Assembly: GCF_025465995.1 (NCBI RefSeq)
Contig: NZ_JANLNY010000028.1
Span: 248,001-312,000, forward strand
Origin: Pseudomonas sp. 5P_3.1_Bac2
Lineage (GTDB): Bacteria > Pseudomonadota > Gammaproteobacteria > Pseudomonadales > Pseudomonadaceae
Direction: 5' to 3'
Length of the DNA stretch: 64,000 nt
This document shows positions 43,323 to 52,739 of this stretch, piece after piece. A model generated the notes under the pieces. It had not been told where the DNA came from. It did not search any database and saw only the letters and a list, made by a program, of their open reading frames with translations. Numbering within the stretch: position 1 is the first letter of the stretch; each line of letters opens with the position of its first letter. The position numbers and the translations under genes are program-made.

Positions 43323-44693
43323 ATGTTGTCCACCGCTACAGAAACCATTGCCGCCGTCGCCACAGCCCAAGGCCGAGGCGGTGTAGGGATTGTCCGGGTA
43401 TCTGGACCCTTGGCCGCGCAAATGGCGGTGGACATCTGCCAGCGCCCGCTTAAGCCGCGCTACGCCCACTACGGGCCATTCCATGGTGACGACAACCTGG
43501 TGCTCGATGAGGGCCTGGCGCTGTACTTCCCCGGGCCCAACTCCTTTACCGGCGAAGATGTGCTGGAGCTGCAAGGTCATGGCGGCCCAGTGGTGCTCGA
43601 TCTGCTGCTGCGCCGCTGTGTACAACTGGGCGCTCGCCTGGCCCGTCCGGGCGAATTTAGCGAGCGCGCATTTCTTAACGACAAGCTCGATCTGGCCCAG
43701 GCTGAGGCCATTGCTGACCTGATCGAGGCCAGCTCCGAGCAGGCCGCCCGCAATGCCCTGCGCTCGCTGCAAGGCGAGTTCTCACGCCGCGTGCATGGCC
43801 TCACCGAACGGCTGATCAACCTGCGTATCTACGTAGAAGCTGCCATCGACTTCCCGGAGGAGGAGATCGACTTCCTCGCCGATGGCCATGTGCTGAGCAT
43901 GCTTAACGCCGTGCGCAGTGACTTATCCACAGTCATCGCTGAAGCCGGGCAGGGCGCACTGTTACGCGATGGCATGACCGTGGTTATTGCCGGTCGGCCC
44001 AATGCCGGAAAATCCAGCCTGCTCAACGCCTTAGCCGGGCGTGAGGCGGCGATTGTCACGGATATCGCTGGCACCACCCGCGACGTGCTGCGCGAACATA
44101 TCCACATTGACGGCATGCCTGTGCATGTAGTCGACACTGCCGGCCTGCGAGACACCCAGGACCAAGTCGAACGAATAGGGGTGGAACGAGCGCTGAAGGC
44201 CATTGGCGAGGCGGATCGGATTCTGCTGGTGGTCGATGCCACCGCACCTGAGGCGGCAGATCCCTTTGCCCTGTGGCCTGAGTTCTTGGAGCAACGTCCT
44301 GACCCCAGCAGGGTCACGCTGATTCGCAACAAGGCCGACCTCAGCGGCGAGGCAGTCACTATCGCCACCAGCGCCGACGGTCACGTCACCCTGAGCCTGT
44401 CGGCCAAGTCCAACGATGGCCTCGACTTGCTGCGCGAACACCTAAAGGCTTGCATGGGTTATCAACAGACTTCCGAAAGCAGCTTCAGCGCCCGCCGTCG
44501 CCACCTGGAAGCGCTGCTGCAAGCCTCCACCTACCTCGAACACGGCCATGACCAACTGACCTTGGCCGGCGCGGGTGAGCTGCTAGCCGAAGACCTGCGC
44601 ATGGCCCAACAAGCCTTGGGTGAGATTACCGGGGCCTTTAGCTCTGACGATCTGCTGGGGCGCATCTTCTCCAGTTTCTGTATCGGCAAATAG
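43323..44693 (+). CDS. mnmE: tRNA modification GTPase MnmE
   Basis: A 456-residue GTPase that works with MnmG to install the 5-carboxymethylaminomethyl group on wobble uridine 34. An N-terminal folate-binding domain (TIAAVATAQGRGGVGIVRVSG) precedes the G domain: G1 GRPNAGKSS, G2 TDIAGTTRD, G3 DTAGLR, G4 NKAD. The C-terminal CxGK motif (FCIGK) is intact. An in-frame DnaA box (43923-43931) is read as Leu-Ser-Thr with the rare codons TTA and ACA. Confidence 0.98.
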   Translation: MLSTATETIAAVATAQGRGGVGIVRVSGPLAAQMAVDICQRPLKPRYAHYGPFHGDDNLVLDEGLALYFPGPNSFTGEDVLELQGHGGPVVLDLLLRRCVQLGARLARPGEFSERAFLNDKLDLAQAEAIADLIEASSEQAARNALRSLQGEFSRRVHGLTERLINLRIYVEAAIDFPEEEIDFLADGHVLSMLNAVRSDLSTVIAEAGQGALLRDGMTVVIAGRPNAGKSSLLNALAGREAAIVTDIAGTTRDVLREHIHIDGMPVHVVDTAGLRDTQDQVERIGVERALKAIGEADRILLVVDATAPEAADPFALWPEFLEQRPDPSRVTLIRNKADLSGEAVTIATSADGHVTLSLSAKSNDGLDLLREHLKACMGYQQTSESSFSARRRHLEALLQASTYLEHGHDQLTLAGAGELLAEDLRMAQQALGEITGAFSSDDLLGRIFSSFCIGK

Positions 44694-45591
44694 TCCTTTC
44701 CCCCTAGGTATGGCCGCGTGCTTATCCACAGTATGCGGCCGCCCCCCATCTTTTAGGCCGTAATGGCCTGCCTGCACAACGCTTAAAGCCAGTCTAAAAA
44801 TCTTAAACTAGTGATTAAAATCAATAGGTTATAAATACTATTGGTTATCCACTGCGGCCTCTTGGCTGTGAACAGAAAGCATGGCGCAGTGATCCCCACC
44901 TGCTGCATTTATCTGTGCTGACTGCAGCCGCAAATCTGGCTGGTTTATCCACAGCAGTGACATCTGTACACACCTCAGCAAAGCCCTGATCAATCCAGGG
45001 TGCCAGCCCATTATCAAGCTGCCTTGAGGGCGTAAAACGCTCTAGCTTGGACTTTTCCCAGCGAATCAGCAGGCCAACCTGCGGATTTTCTTCTGCAAAA
45101 ACCGCTTGCCTGAAAAATAAATCCTGCCTGTAACGGTTAGCTGCGTCCTAAAACTGTGGATTAAGCCCTGTGGAAAAGTGCCCTTGAGGTCAGTCCATAA
45201 CCCGGTGATAAACCTGCGCACAAATCCACCTGTGGATAACAGTGCATTTCATACACAGCTTGCGTACGGCAACTGAACAAGCAGCAGGCAGGATCAGCAC
45301 AACCTTTTGAAACGCTGTACAGCACGCAGATATTGGCTTATAGCAATCTATCCACAGAAAAGTGCTGACTAAGTAGTAAACATATAAACAAGCCTTTATA
45401 AAAATTCATTCTTTTATTTTTTATTAACCGACTTTTTCCACAGGCCTTTCGAACCCTAAGGGGAAAACACCGATTGGCTATTTTTTGTTCACACGTCTTC
45501 TTTAAGAAGGGCTAAGTCCCTATACTTGCCGGCTATCCAGCTTTTCAATCCAAAAGCCCCCCTTAAATTTTCAACAGGCACGAGGTGCGTG
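44694..45591. other. Origin-like non-coding region with a DnaA-box cluster (mnmE-mnmG gap)
   Basis: About 900 bases with no gene I can support. It holds three exact DnaA boxes (44722-44730, 44945-44953, 45231-45239) and three one-mismatch boxes (44845 TTATCCACT, 45155 TGTGGATTA, 45348 CTATCCACA). They are followed by a 60-base AT-rich stretch (45371-45430) like an unwinding element. TATACT at 45521 may be the -10 of the mnmG promoter. The combination is that of a replication origin, in addition to the dnaA-rpmH one. Confidence 0.7.
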
Positions 45592-47484
45592 GTGGATTTC
45601 CCTTCCCGTTTTCAAGTGATCGTCATCGGCGGCGGTCATGCCGGTACCGAAGCCGCACTTGCGGCTGCACGCATGGGTGTGAAAACCCTGCTGCTGACCC
45701 ATAACGTGGAAACCCTCGGCCAAATGAGCTGCAACCCAGCTATTGGCGGCATCGGTAAAAGCCATTTAGTTAAAGAAATCGATGCCTTAGGTGGCGCGAT
45801 GGCGATGGCTACTGATCGCGGTGGTATTCAGTTCCGTGTGCTTAACAGCCGCAAAGGCCCAGCAGTACGCGCCACGCGGGCACAGGCAGACCGCGTGCTG
45901 TACAAAGCCGCGATTCGCGAAATTATTGAGAACCAACCCAACCTGTGGATATTTCAGCAAGCCGCTGATGACCTCATCGTTGAACAGGGCGAAGTCAAAG
46001 GCGTAGTGACCCAGATGGGCCTGCGCTTTATGGCCGACTCGGTGGTACTGACGACTGGCACCTTCCTCGGCGGACTTATCCACATTGGGTTGCAGAACTA
46101 CTCCGGTGGCCGTGCAGGCGATCCACCTTCAATCGCCTTGGCCCAGCGTTTACGTGAGTTGCCGCTGCGCGTCGGCCGCCTGAAAACCGGTACGCCGCCA
46201 CGGATTGACGCACGCTCGGTGGATTTCTCGGTGATGACTGAGCAGCCAGGCGATACGCCGCTGCCGCTGATGTCGTTCCTCGGTCGCCCGGAGCAGCAAC
46301 CGCGGCAGATCAGTTGCTACATCACTCACACCAATGCGCGCACCCACGAAATCATTGCCGCTAACTTGGATCGCTCGCCGATGTATTCCGGCGTGATCGA
46401 AGGGGTTGGCCCGCGTTACTGCCCGTCGATCGAAGACAAGATCCATCGCTTTGCCGACAAGGACAGCCACCAGGTGTTTATCGAACCGGAAGGTTTGACC
46501 ACCCACGAGCTGTACCCCAACGGCATCTCGACCTCATTGCCATTCGATGTGCAATTGCAGATCGTGCAGTCGATTCGCGGGATGGAAAACGCCCATATCG
46601 TGCGCCCGGGCTATGCCATCGAATACGACTACTTCGACCCGCGTGATCTCAAGTACAGCTTGGAAACCAAAGTGATTGGCGGGTTGTTCTTCGCTGGGCA
46701 AATCAACGGCACCACCGGTTACGAAGAGGCCGGCGCCCAAGGTCTGCTTGCGGGTTGCAACGCTGCGCTGCGCGCCCAAGGCAGAGACAGCTGGTGCCCA
46801 CGCCGCGATGAGGCGTACATCGGCGTGTTGGTCGACGACCTGATTACCCTTGGCACCCAAGAGCCGTACCGCATGTTCACTTCGCGGGCCGAATACCGCT
46901 TGATCCTGCGTGAGGACAACGCCGACCTGCGTTTGACCGAAAAAGGTCGCGAGCTCGGTTTAGTTGATGACGTGCGCTGGCAGGCCTTCGAGACCAAGCG
47001 CGAAAGTATCGCGCGGGAAGAACAACGACTGAAAAGCACCTGGGTGCGCCCAGGCACGCCGCAAGGCGATGCGATTGCCGAGAAATTCGGCACGCCGCTG
47101 ACCCACGAATACAACTTGCTTAACTTGCTGGCACGCCCAGAGATCGACTACGCCAACCTGGCGGCTCTCACCGGCGGCGGGGCGCAGGACCCACAGGTGG
47201 CCGAGCAGGTCGAGATCAAAACCAAATACGCGGGTTATATCGATCGGCAACAGGATGAAATCGCCCGGCTGCGCGCCAGTGAAAACATCCAGCTGCCTGT
47301 GGATATCGACTACGCGGCGATCTCCGGACTGTCCAAGGAGATCCAGCACAAACTAGGCAACAGCCGGCCCGAAACCTTAGGCCAGGCCTCGCGGATTCCC
47401 GGCGTTACCCCGGCAGCGATTTCTTTGCTGCTGATTCACCTGAAAAAACGCACTGCCGGTCAGCAGTTGGAGCACAGCGCCTGA
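45592..47484 (+). CDS. mnmG: tRNA uridine 5-carboxymethylaminomethyl modification enzyme MnmG
   Basis: A 630-residue FAD enzyme, partner of MnmE. The FAD-binding motif VIGGGHAGTEAALAAARMG is at about 9-27, followed by LGQMSCNPAIGGIGKSHLV and the conserved GRLKTGTPPR. The GTG at 45592 gives MDFPSRF, the standard Pseudomonas N-terminus, and GAGG lies upstream. The longer frame from 45526 overlaps the likely promoter. Its stop overlaps the rsmG start (TGATG). Confidence 0.97.
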   Translation: MDFPSRFQVIVIGGGHAGTEAALAAARMGVKTLLLTHNVETLGQMSCNPAIGGIGKSHLVKEIDALGGAMAMATDRGGIQFRVLNSRKGPAVRATRAQADRVLYKAAIREIIENQPNLWIFQQAADDLIVEQGEVKGVVTQMGLRFMADSVVLTTGTFLGGLIHIGLQNYSGGRAGDPPSIALAQRLRELPLRVGRLKTGTPPRIDARSVDFSVMTEQPGDTPLPLMSFLGRPEQQPRQISCYITHTNARTHEIIAANLDRSPMYSGVIEGVGPRYCPSIEDKIHRFADKDSHQVFIEPEGLTTHELYPNGISTSLPFDVQLQIVQSIRGMENAHIVRPGYAIEYDYFDPRDLKYSLETKVIGGLFFAGQINGTTGYEEAGAQGLLAGCNAALRAQGRDSWCPRRDEAYIGVLVDDLITLGTQEPYRMFTSRAEYRLILREDNADLRLTEKGRELGLVDDVRWQAFETKRESIAREEQRLKSTWVRPGTPQGDAIAEKFGTPLTHEYNLLNLLARPEIDYANLAALTGGGAQDPQVAEQVEIKTKYAGYIDRQQDEIARLRASENIQLPVDIDYAAISGLSKEIQHKLGNSRPETLGQASRIPGVTPAAISLLLIHLKKRTAGQQLEHSA

Positions 47485-48131
47485 TGTCGTTGGTTACTAC
47501 ACGTCATGCCGAAGAATTACGTCAGGGGGCTGACGAACTGGGCGTGGCCCTGAGCAGCGGGCAACAGGAACAACTGCTGGCGTATCTGGCCCTGTTGATC
47601 AAATGGAACAAGGCCTACAACCTTACAGCAGTGCGCGACCCCGACGAAATGGTGTCGCGCCATCTGCTCGACAGCCTCTCGGTGGTGCCCTATGTGGCAG
47701 CCACTGGGGATAACTGGCTGGATGTTGGCAGTGGCGGCGGCATGCCGGGGATTCCACTGGCAATCATGTTTCCTGAGCGGCAGTTCACCCTGCTCGACAG
47801 CAATGGCAAGAAGACCCGCTTCCTGACCCAGGTTAAGCTCGAGTTGAAACTGGCCAACCTGCAAGTTATCCACAGCCGGGTGGAAGAGTTCACTCCAGAG
47901 CAGCCGTTTGCCGGGATTTGCTCGCGGGCGTTCAGTTCGCTGGAAGATTTCAGCAACTGGACCCGCCACTTAGGTGATCAGCACACCCAATGGCTGGCCA
48001 TGAAGGGCGTGCATCCGGATGACGAACTGCAAGCCCTGCCGGCGGACTTTAGTCTTGCCGCCACGCAGGTGCTGAAGGTTCCGGGTTGCCAAGGGCAACG
48101 CCATCTGCTGATACTGCGTCGCTTGGCTTAG
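47484..48131 (+). CDS. rsmG: 16S rRNA m7G527 methyltransferase
   Basis: A 215-residue SAM-dependent methyltransferase. The SAM motif is WLDVGSGGGMPGIPLAI, followed by LLDSNGKKTRFL. NLTAVRDPDEMVSRHLLDSL before it is the family signature. It overlaps mnmG by one base and precedes parA by 12 bases. An exact DnaA box lies at 47866-47874. Confidence 0.97.
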   Translation: MSLVTTRHAEELRQGADELGVALSSGQQEQLLAYLALLIKWNKAYNLTAVRDPDEMVSRHLLDSLSVVPYVAATGDNWLDVGSGGGMPGIPLAIMFPERQFTLLDSNGKKTRFLTQVKLELKLANLQVIHSRVEEFTPEQPFAGICSRAFSSLEDFSNWTRHLGDQHTQWLAMKGVHPDDELQALPADFSLAATQVLKVPGCQGQRHLLILRRLA

Positions 48132-48143
48132 GGGGAAGGGGAT

Positions 48144-48932
48144 ATGGCAAAGGTATTCGCAATCGCTAACCAGAAGGGTGGCGTAGGTAAAACCACCACC
48201 TGCATCAACCTGGCTGCCTCCTTGGTAGCGACCAAGCGCCGTGTGCTGCTGATCGATCTCGATCCCCAGGGCAACGCGACCATGGGCAGTGGTGTGGATA
48301 AGCACAGCCTGGAGCACTCGATTTACGACGTCTTGATCGGCGAATGCAGCCTGGTCGAGGCCATGCAGTACTCCGAGCACGGCGGTTATCAACTGCTGCC
48401 GGCTAACCGCGATCTGACCGCAGCGGAAGTTTCGTTGCTGGAAATGAACATGAAGGAAAGTCGCCTGCTCAACGCGCTGGCGCCGATCCGCGAAAACTAC
48501 GATTACATCCTCATCGACTGCCCACCGGCCTTGTCGATGCTGACCATCAACGCCTTGGTGGCGGCGGATGGGGTGATCATTCCCATGCAGTGTGAGTATT
48601 TCGCACTGGAAGGTTTGTCCGATCTGGTCAACAGCATCCAGCGCATCGGCGCGTTGCTCAACCCGAAACTGAAGATCGAAGGCCTGCTGCGGACCATGTA
48701 TGACCCGCGCATCAGCCTGACCAACGACGTATCTGCGCAGCTCAAGCAGCACTTCGGCGACAAACTTTACGACGCGGTGATTCCGCGTAACGTGCGTCTG
48801 GCCGAGGCTCCGAGCTTCGGCATGCCGGCACTGGTCTACGACAAAAACTCCCGTGGCGCCATTGCCTACCTGGCCTTGGCCGGTGAGTTAGTTCGTCGTC
48901 AGCGCACCAATGCCCGCACTGCAACTGCATAA
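48144..48932 (+). CDS. parA: Chromosome partitioning ATPase ParA (Soj)
   Basis: A 262-residue Walker-type ATPase that positions chromosomes by dynamic DNA binding. The deviant Walker A motif KGGVGKTT is at 11-18; LLIDLDPQGNATMGSG and ILIDCPPALSMLT follow. AGGGGGAAGGGG upstream is a very strong ribosome site. It works with ParB bound at the parS sites in recF. Confidence 0.98.
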   Translation: MAKVFAIANQKGGVGKTTTCINLAASLVATKRRVLLIDLDPQGNATMGSGVDKHSLEHSIYDVLIGECSLVEAMQYSEHGGYQLLPANRDLTAAEVSLLEMNMKESRLLNALAPIRENYDYILIDCPPALSMLTINALVAADGVIIPMQCEYFALEGLSDLVNSIQRIGALLNPKLKIEGLLRTMYDPRISLTNDVSAQLKQHFGDKLYDAVIPRNVRLAEAPSFGMPALVYDKNSRGAIAYLALAGELVRRQRTNARTATA

Positions 48933-48942
48933 GGAAAATTCT

Positions 48943-49815
48943 ATGGCGGTGAAAAAACGAGGACTGGGTCGCGGTCTCGATGTCCTACTGGGCGGCACCA
49001 CGACCACTGCGCTTGAGGAGCAAGCCGCGCAAGCGCCAAGCCATGAGTTGCAGCATCTGCCGCTGGATCTGATTCAGCGCGGTAAATACCAGCCCCGGCG
49101 CGATATGGATCCGACCGCGCTGGAAGAACTGGCGCAGTCGATCAAAGTCCACGGCGTCATGCAGCCCATCGTGGTGCGACCGATTGGTGAAGGCCGTTAC
49201 GAGATCATCGCTGGTGAACGGCGCTGGCGCGCCAGTCAGCAAGCGGGGATGGACACCATCCCGGCGCTGGCTCGGGATCTGCCGGATGAAGCGGCCATCG
49301 CCATGGCGCTCATCGAGAACATCCAGCGCGAAGATCTGAGCCCGATCGAAGAAGCCACCGCCTTGCAGCGCTTGCAGCAGGAATTCCAATTGACTCAGCA
49401 ACAGGTGGCCGACGCTGTGGGTAAGTCCCGCGTGACCATCAGCAACCTGCTGCGTCTGATTGGCCTGCCCGAGGAAATCAAAACCTTGTTGGCCCATGGT
49501 GATCTGGAAATGGGTCACGCCCGTGCCTTGCTCGGTTTACCGGCAGAACGGCAAACCGAAGGCGCGCGACACGTTGTCGCACGAGGCCTCACCGTACGCC
49601 AGACTGAAGCCCTAGTGCGGCAGTGGCTCAATGCTAAAGACAAGCCGGCCCCAGTGAGCAAAGCGGACCCGGACATCAGCCGCCTAGAACAGCGTCTGGC
49701 CGAGCGCTTGGGCTCTCCCGTGCAAATTAAGCACGGCAACAAGGGTAAGGGGCAGTTGGTCATCTCCTACAGCTCGTTGGATGAGCTGCAAGGGGTTCTA
49801 GCCCACATCCGTTGA
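48943..49815 (+). CDS. parB: Chromosome partitioning protein ParB (Spo0J)
   Basis: A 290-residue CTP-dependent DNA clamp that loads at parS. It opens MAVKKRGLGRGLDVLLGG, contains the CTPase motif GERRWRAS and ENIQREDLSPIEEA, then the helix-turn-helix QQQVADAVGKSRVTISNLLRL cut by a short linker to the C-terminal dimerisation domain. The start is the ATG 10 bases after the parA stop; the longer frame overlaps parA. Confidence 0.98.
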   Translation: MAVKKRGLGRGLDVLLGGTTTTALEEQAAQAPSHELQHLPLDLIQRGKYQPRRDMDPTALEELAQSIKVHGVMQPIVVRPIGEGRYEIIAGERRWRASQQAGMDTIPALARDLPDEAAIAMALIENIQREDLSPIEEATALQRLQQEFQLTQQQVADAVGKSRVTISNLLRLIGLPEEIKTLLAHGDLEMGHARALLGLPAERQTEGARHVVARGLTVRQTEALVRQWLNAKDKPAPVSKADPDISRLEQRLAERLGSPVQIKHGNKGKGQLVISYSSLDELQGVLAHIR

Positions 49816-49859
49816 AACAATTGCCCGTGTAGCACTAGTCAGAAAACACTACCGGGCAG

Positions 49860-49888
49860 TTGAACGGGGGGGGAAGCACACCTATACT
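49860..49888 (+). promoter_or_regulatory. Sigma-70 promoter of the atp operon
   Basis: TTGAAC (-35) and TATACT (-10) with a 17-base spacer that starts with a run of nine G. It lies about 85 bases upstream of atpI and about 45 bases after parB. Confidence 0.82.
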
Positions 49889-49972
49889 CTGCGCGCATTT
49901 CGTCGGCACAAAGTATGCCAAGTTATTGATTTAAAGGTGCCGACGCCCGAGTTCAGCTTTTAGGAAAAACAG

Positions 49973-50380
49973 ATGGATGTTCGCACGCCGAATCGCCTGC
50001 CCTTCCATCGCCTAGCTGTATTCCCGGTGCTGCTGGTGCAACTGTTGCTCGTGCTGGTTGCGGCACTGGTGTTATGGCACTGGCAAGGTGCTGTAGCCGG
50101 TTATTCAGGGTTATGCGGTGGGCTTATTGCCTGGCTACCCAATGTGTACTTCGCCTTTAAAGCGTTCCGTTTTAGCGGAGCGCGGGCAGCTCAAGCCATC
50201 GTCCGGTCATTTTATGCCGGTGAGGCGGGCAAATTAGTTTTAACGGCAGTGCTGTTTGCACTGACCTTTGCAGGGGTGAAACCTCTGGATGCGCTGGCTG
50301 TATTCGGCGTGTTCGTACTGGCCCAACTGGTCAATTGGTTTTCACCTTTGCTGATGAAAAAAAGACTTTCGAGACCTTAG
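49973..50380 (+). CDS. atpI: ATP synthase accessory protein I
   Basis: A 135-residue membrane protein with four hydrophobic helices (VLLVQLLLVLVAALVLW, GLCGGLIAWLPNVYFAFKAF, LVLTAVLFALTF, LAVFGVFVLAQLVNWFSPLL). It matches AtpI, first gene of the atp operon, which helps c-ring assembly. AGGA precedes the ATG. It lies 16 bases before atpB. Confidence 0.93.
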   Translation: MDVRTPNRLPFHRLAVFPVLLVQLLLVLVAALVLWHWQGAVAGYSGLCGGLIAWLPNVYFAFKAFRFSGARAAQAIVRSFYAGEAGKLVLTAVLFALTFAGVKPLDALAVFGVFVLAQLVNWFSPLLMKKRLSRP

Positions 50381-50396
50381 GGCGTTTGAGGCAACC

Positions 50397-51266
50397 ATGG
50401 CAGAAACAACCGCTTCGGGCTATATCCAGCACCACTTGCAGAACCTTACCTTCGGCCAGCTACCTGACGGCGGTTGGGGCTTTGCACACACTGCAGCAGA
50501 AGCCAAAGCAATGGGCTTTTGGGCATTCCATGTCGATACTCTCGGCTGGTCCGTTGCCTTAGGTCTGCTATTTGTCTTGTTGTTCCGTATGGCCGCAAAA
50601 AAGGCTACGGCGGGTCAACCTGGTGCGCTGCAGAACTTCGTTGAAGTGCTGGTCGAGTTTGTCGACGGCAGTGTCAAAGACAGCTTCCACGGTAAGAGCG
50701 CGGTGATTGCACCGCTGGCGCTGACCATCTTCGTCTGGGTGTTCCTGATGAACGCCATCGACTTGATCCCGGTGGACTGGATTCCACAGGTCGCCATGCT
50801 GCTTTCCGGTGATCCGCATATCCCATTCCGCGCCGTGTCGACTACCGACCCGAACGCCACTCTGGGTATGGCCTTCTCGGTGTTCGCTCTGATCATCTTC
50901 TACAGCATCAAGGTAAAAGGCATCGGCGGCTTCATCGGTGAACTGACTCTGCATCCGTTTGGTAGCAAGAACCTGTTCGTCCAAGCGCTGCTGATCCCGG
51001 TGAACTTCCTGCTGGAATTCGTCACCCTGATCGCAAAACCGATTTCTCTGGCTCTGCGTCTGTTCGGCAACATGTACGCTGGTGAGCTGGTATTCATCCT
51101 GATTGCTGTGATGTTTGGCAGCGGTCTGCTCTGGCTTAGCGGCCTGGGCGTCGTACTGCAGTGGGCGTGGGCGGTATTCCACATCCTGATCATCACCCTG
51201 CAGGCGTTCATCTTCATGATGCTGACCATCGTCTACCTGTCGATGGCGCACGAAGACAACCACTAA
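50397..51266 (+). CDS. atpB: ATP synthase Fo subunit a
   Basis: A 289-residue inner-membrane proton-channel subunit. The essential arginine lies in SLALRLFGNMYAGELV, and the C-terminal helix includes LQAFIFMMLTIVYLSMAHEDNH. It forms the proton half-channels against the c-ring. Confidence 0.98.
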   Translation: MAETTASGYIQHHLQNLTFGQLPDGGWGFAHTAAEAKAMGFWAFHVDTLGWSVALGLLFVLLFRMAAKKATAGQPGALQNFVEVLVEFVDGSVKDSFHGKSAVIAPLALTIFVWVFLMNAIDLIPVDWIPQVAMLLSGDPHIPFRAVSTTDPNATLGMAFSVFALIIFYSIKVKGIGGFIGELTLHPFGSKNLFVQALLIPVNFLLEFVTLIAKPISLALRLFGNMYAGELVFILIAVMFGSGLLWLSGLGVVLQWAWAVFHILIITLQAFIFMMLTIVYLSMAHEDNH

Positions 51267-51383
51267 GAGCGCTTCGGCGCAGGCAGTGGACGCCCGCGAG
51301 GGCACCTGTTGTAACGATTTAGTTTGACTGTTTTACCCTTTGAAAAACCTTAACCAATACGACGTAAAAAGTCGGGAGGAAAG

Positions 51384-51641
51384 ATGGAAACTGTAGTTGG
51401 TCTGACCGCGATCGCTGTTGCACTGTTGATTGGCCTGGGTGCCCTGGGTACTGCCATTGGTTTCGGCCTGCTGGGCGGTAAGTTCCTGGAAGGCGCTGCG
51501 CGTCAGCCGGAAATGGTTCCAATGCTGCAAGTTAAAATGTTCATCGTTGCTGGTCTGCTCGACGCCGTAACCATGATCGGTGTTGGTATCGCACTGTTCT
51601 TCACCTTCGCGAACCCCTTCGTTGGTCAGATCGCAGGCTAA
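51384..51641 (+). CDS. atpE: ATP synthase Fo subunit c
   Basis: An 85-residue two-helix hairpin of the c-ring. The proton-carrying carboxylate is the Asp in [15 protein letters not shown], about residue 60. The polar loop is [17 protein letters not shown] very strong GGGAGGAAAG ribosome site precedes the ATG, as needed for its high copy number. 117 bases separate it from atpB. Confidence 0.98.
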
Positions 51642-51696
51642 TCACTCGGTTTCGAGTGTATTGGTGTGATGGACAACGAACGAGCGAGGTGTTGGC

Positions 51697-52167
51697 GTGA
51701 ACATTAATGCAACCCTGATTGGCCAGTCCGTTGCCTTCTTCCTTTTCGTGCTGTTCTGCATGAAGTTCGTATGGCCTCCGGTCATTGCGGCTCTGCAAGA
51801 GCGTCAAAAGAAGATCGCAGACGGCCTGGACGCTGCTAGCCGTGCAGCTCGTGACCTGGAGTTGGCCCAAGAGAAAGTGGGTCAACAACTGCGCGAAGCT
51901 AAAGGGCAAGCGGCCGAGATCATCGAGCAAGCGAAAAAACGCGGTACCCAGATCGTCGACGAAGCCCGTGAACAGGCTCGTAGCGAAGCTGACCGCGTTA
52001 AAGCGCAAGCTCTGGCCGAGATCGAACAGGAACTCAATGGCGTCAAAGACGCGCTGCGCGCCCAAGTGGGTAGCCTGGCCGTAAGCGGTGCCGAGAAGAT
52101 TCTGGGCGCTTCTATCGACCAAAACGCGCATGCGGAGCTGGTTAACAAACTAGCCGCCGAAATTTAA
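51697..52167 (+). CDS. atpF: ATP synthase Fo subunit b
   Basis: A 156-residue stator subunit: one N-terminal membrane helix (TLIGQSVAFFLFVLFCMKFVWPP) and a long charged coiled coil. GTG start at 51697 with GAGG 8 bases upstream. Confidence 0.97.
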   Translation: MNINATLIGQSVAFFLFVLFCMKFVWPPVIAALQERQKKIADGLDAASRAARDLELAQEKVGQQLREAKGQAAEIIEQAKKRGTQIVDEAREQARSEADRVKAQALAEIEQELNGVKDALRAQVGSLAVSGAEKILGASIDQNAHAELVNKLAAEI

Positions 52168-52181
52168 GCGAGGGCGCGATC

Positions 52182-52718
52182 ATGGCAGAACTGACCACGC
52201 TGGCCCGACCTTACGCTAAGGCTGCTTTCGAGTATGCCCAGGCTCACCAGCAGCTGGCCGAATGGTCAGCCATGCTCGGCCTGGCTGCGCAGGTGTCGCA
52301 AGACGACACCGTGCAGAGCATGCTCAAAGCTCCGCGTTTGACGAGAACAGACAAGGCCACCACCTTCGTTGAGGTGTGTGGTGACAAGTTCGACGCCCAG
52401 GTACGCAATTTCATTCACGTCGTCGCTGAAAACGATCGTCTGGCCCTGTTGCCACAGATCGTTGAGCTGTTCGAGCTGTACAAAGCCGAACAAGAGAAGT
52501 CGATCGACGTGGATGTCACCAGTGCCTTCGCATTGAGCGATGAACAGCAAGACAAACTCGCCAAGGTTCTCAGTGCACGGCTCAGCCGAGAAGTGCGTCT
52601 GCACGCTGTGGAGGATGCCAGCCTGATTGGTGGTGTCGTAATCCGCGCCGGCGACCTGGTAATCGATGGCTCAGTTCGCGGCAAAATCGCGAAACTAGCC
52701 GAAGCATTGAAATCTTGA
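52182..52718 (+). CDS. atpH: ATP synthase F1 subunit delta
   Basis: A 178-residue stator protein connecting subunit b to the F1 head. The N-terminal ARPYAKAAFEYA and C-terminal LIGGVVIRAGDLVIDGSVRGKIAKL are family signatures. 14 bases after atpF. Confidence 0.97.
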   Translation: MAELTTLARPYAKAAFEYAQAHQQLAEWSAMLGLAAQVSQDDTVQSMLKAPRLTRTDKATTFVEVCGDKFDAQVRNFIHVVAENDRLALLPQIVELFELYKAEQEKSIDVDVTSAFALSDEQQDKLAKVLSARLSREVRLHAVEDASLIGGVVIRAGDLVIDGSVRGKIAKLAEALKS

Positions 52719-52739
52719 GTTTGAAGGGGCAGCAGAGCT

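Noticed and set aside
44694..45591. A gene in the mnmE-mnmG gap, as annotated in some Pseudomonas
   Set aside because: Only very short frames interrupted by DnaA boxes and AT-rich DNA; nothing with a start signal or product.
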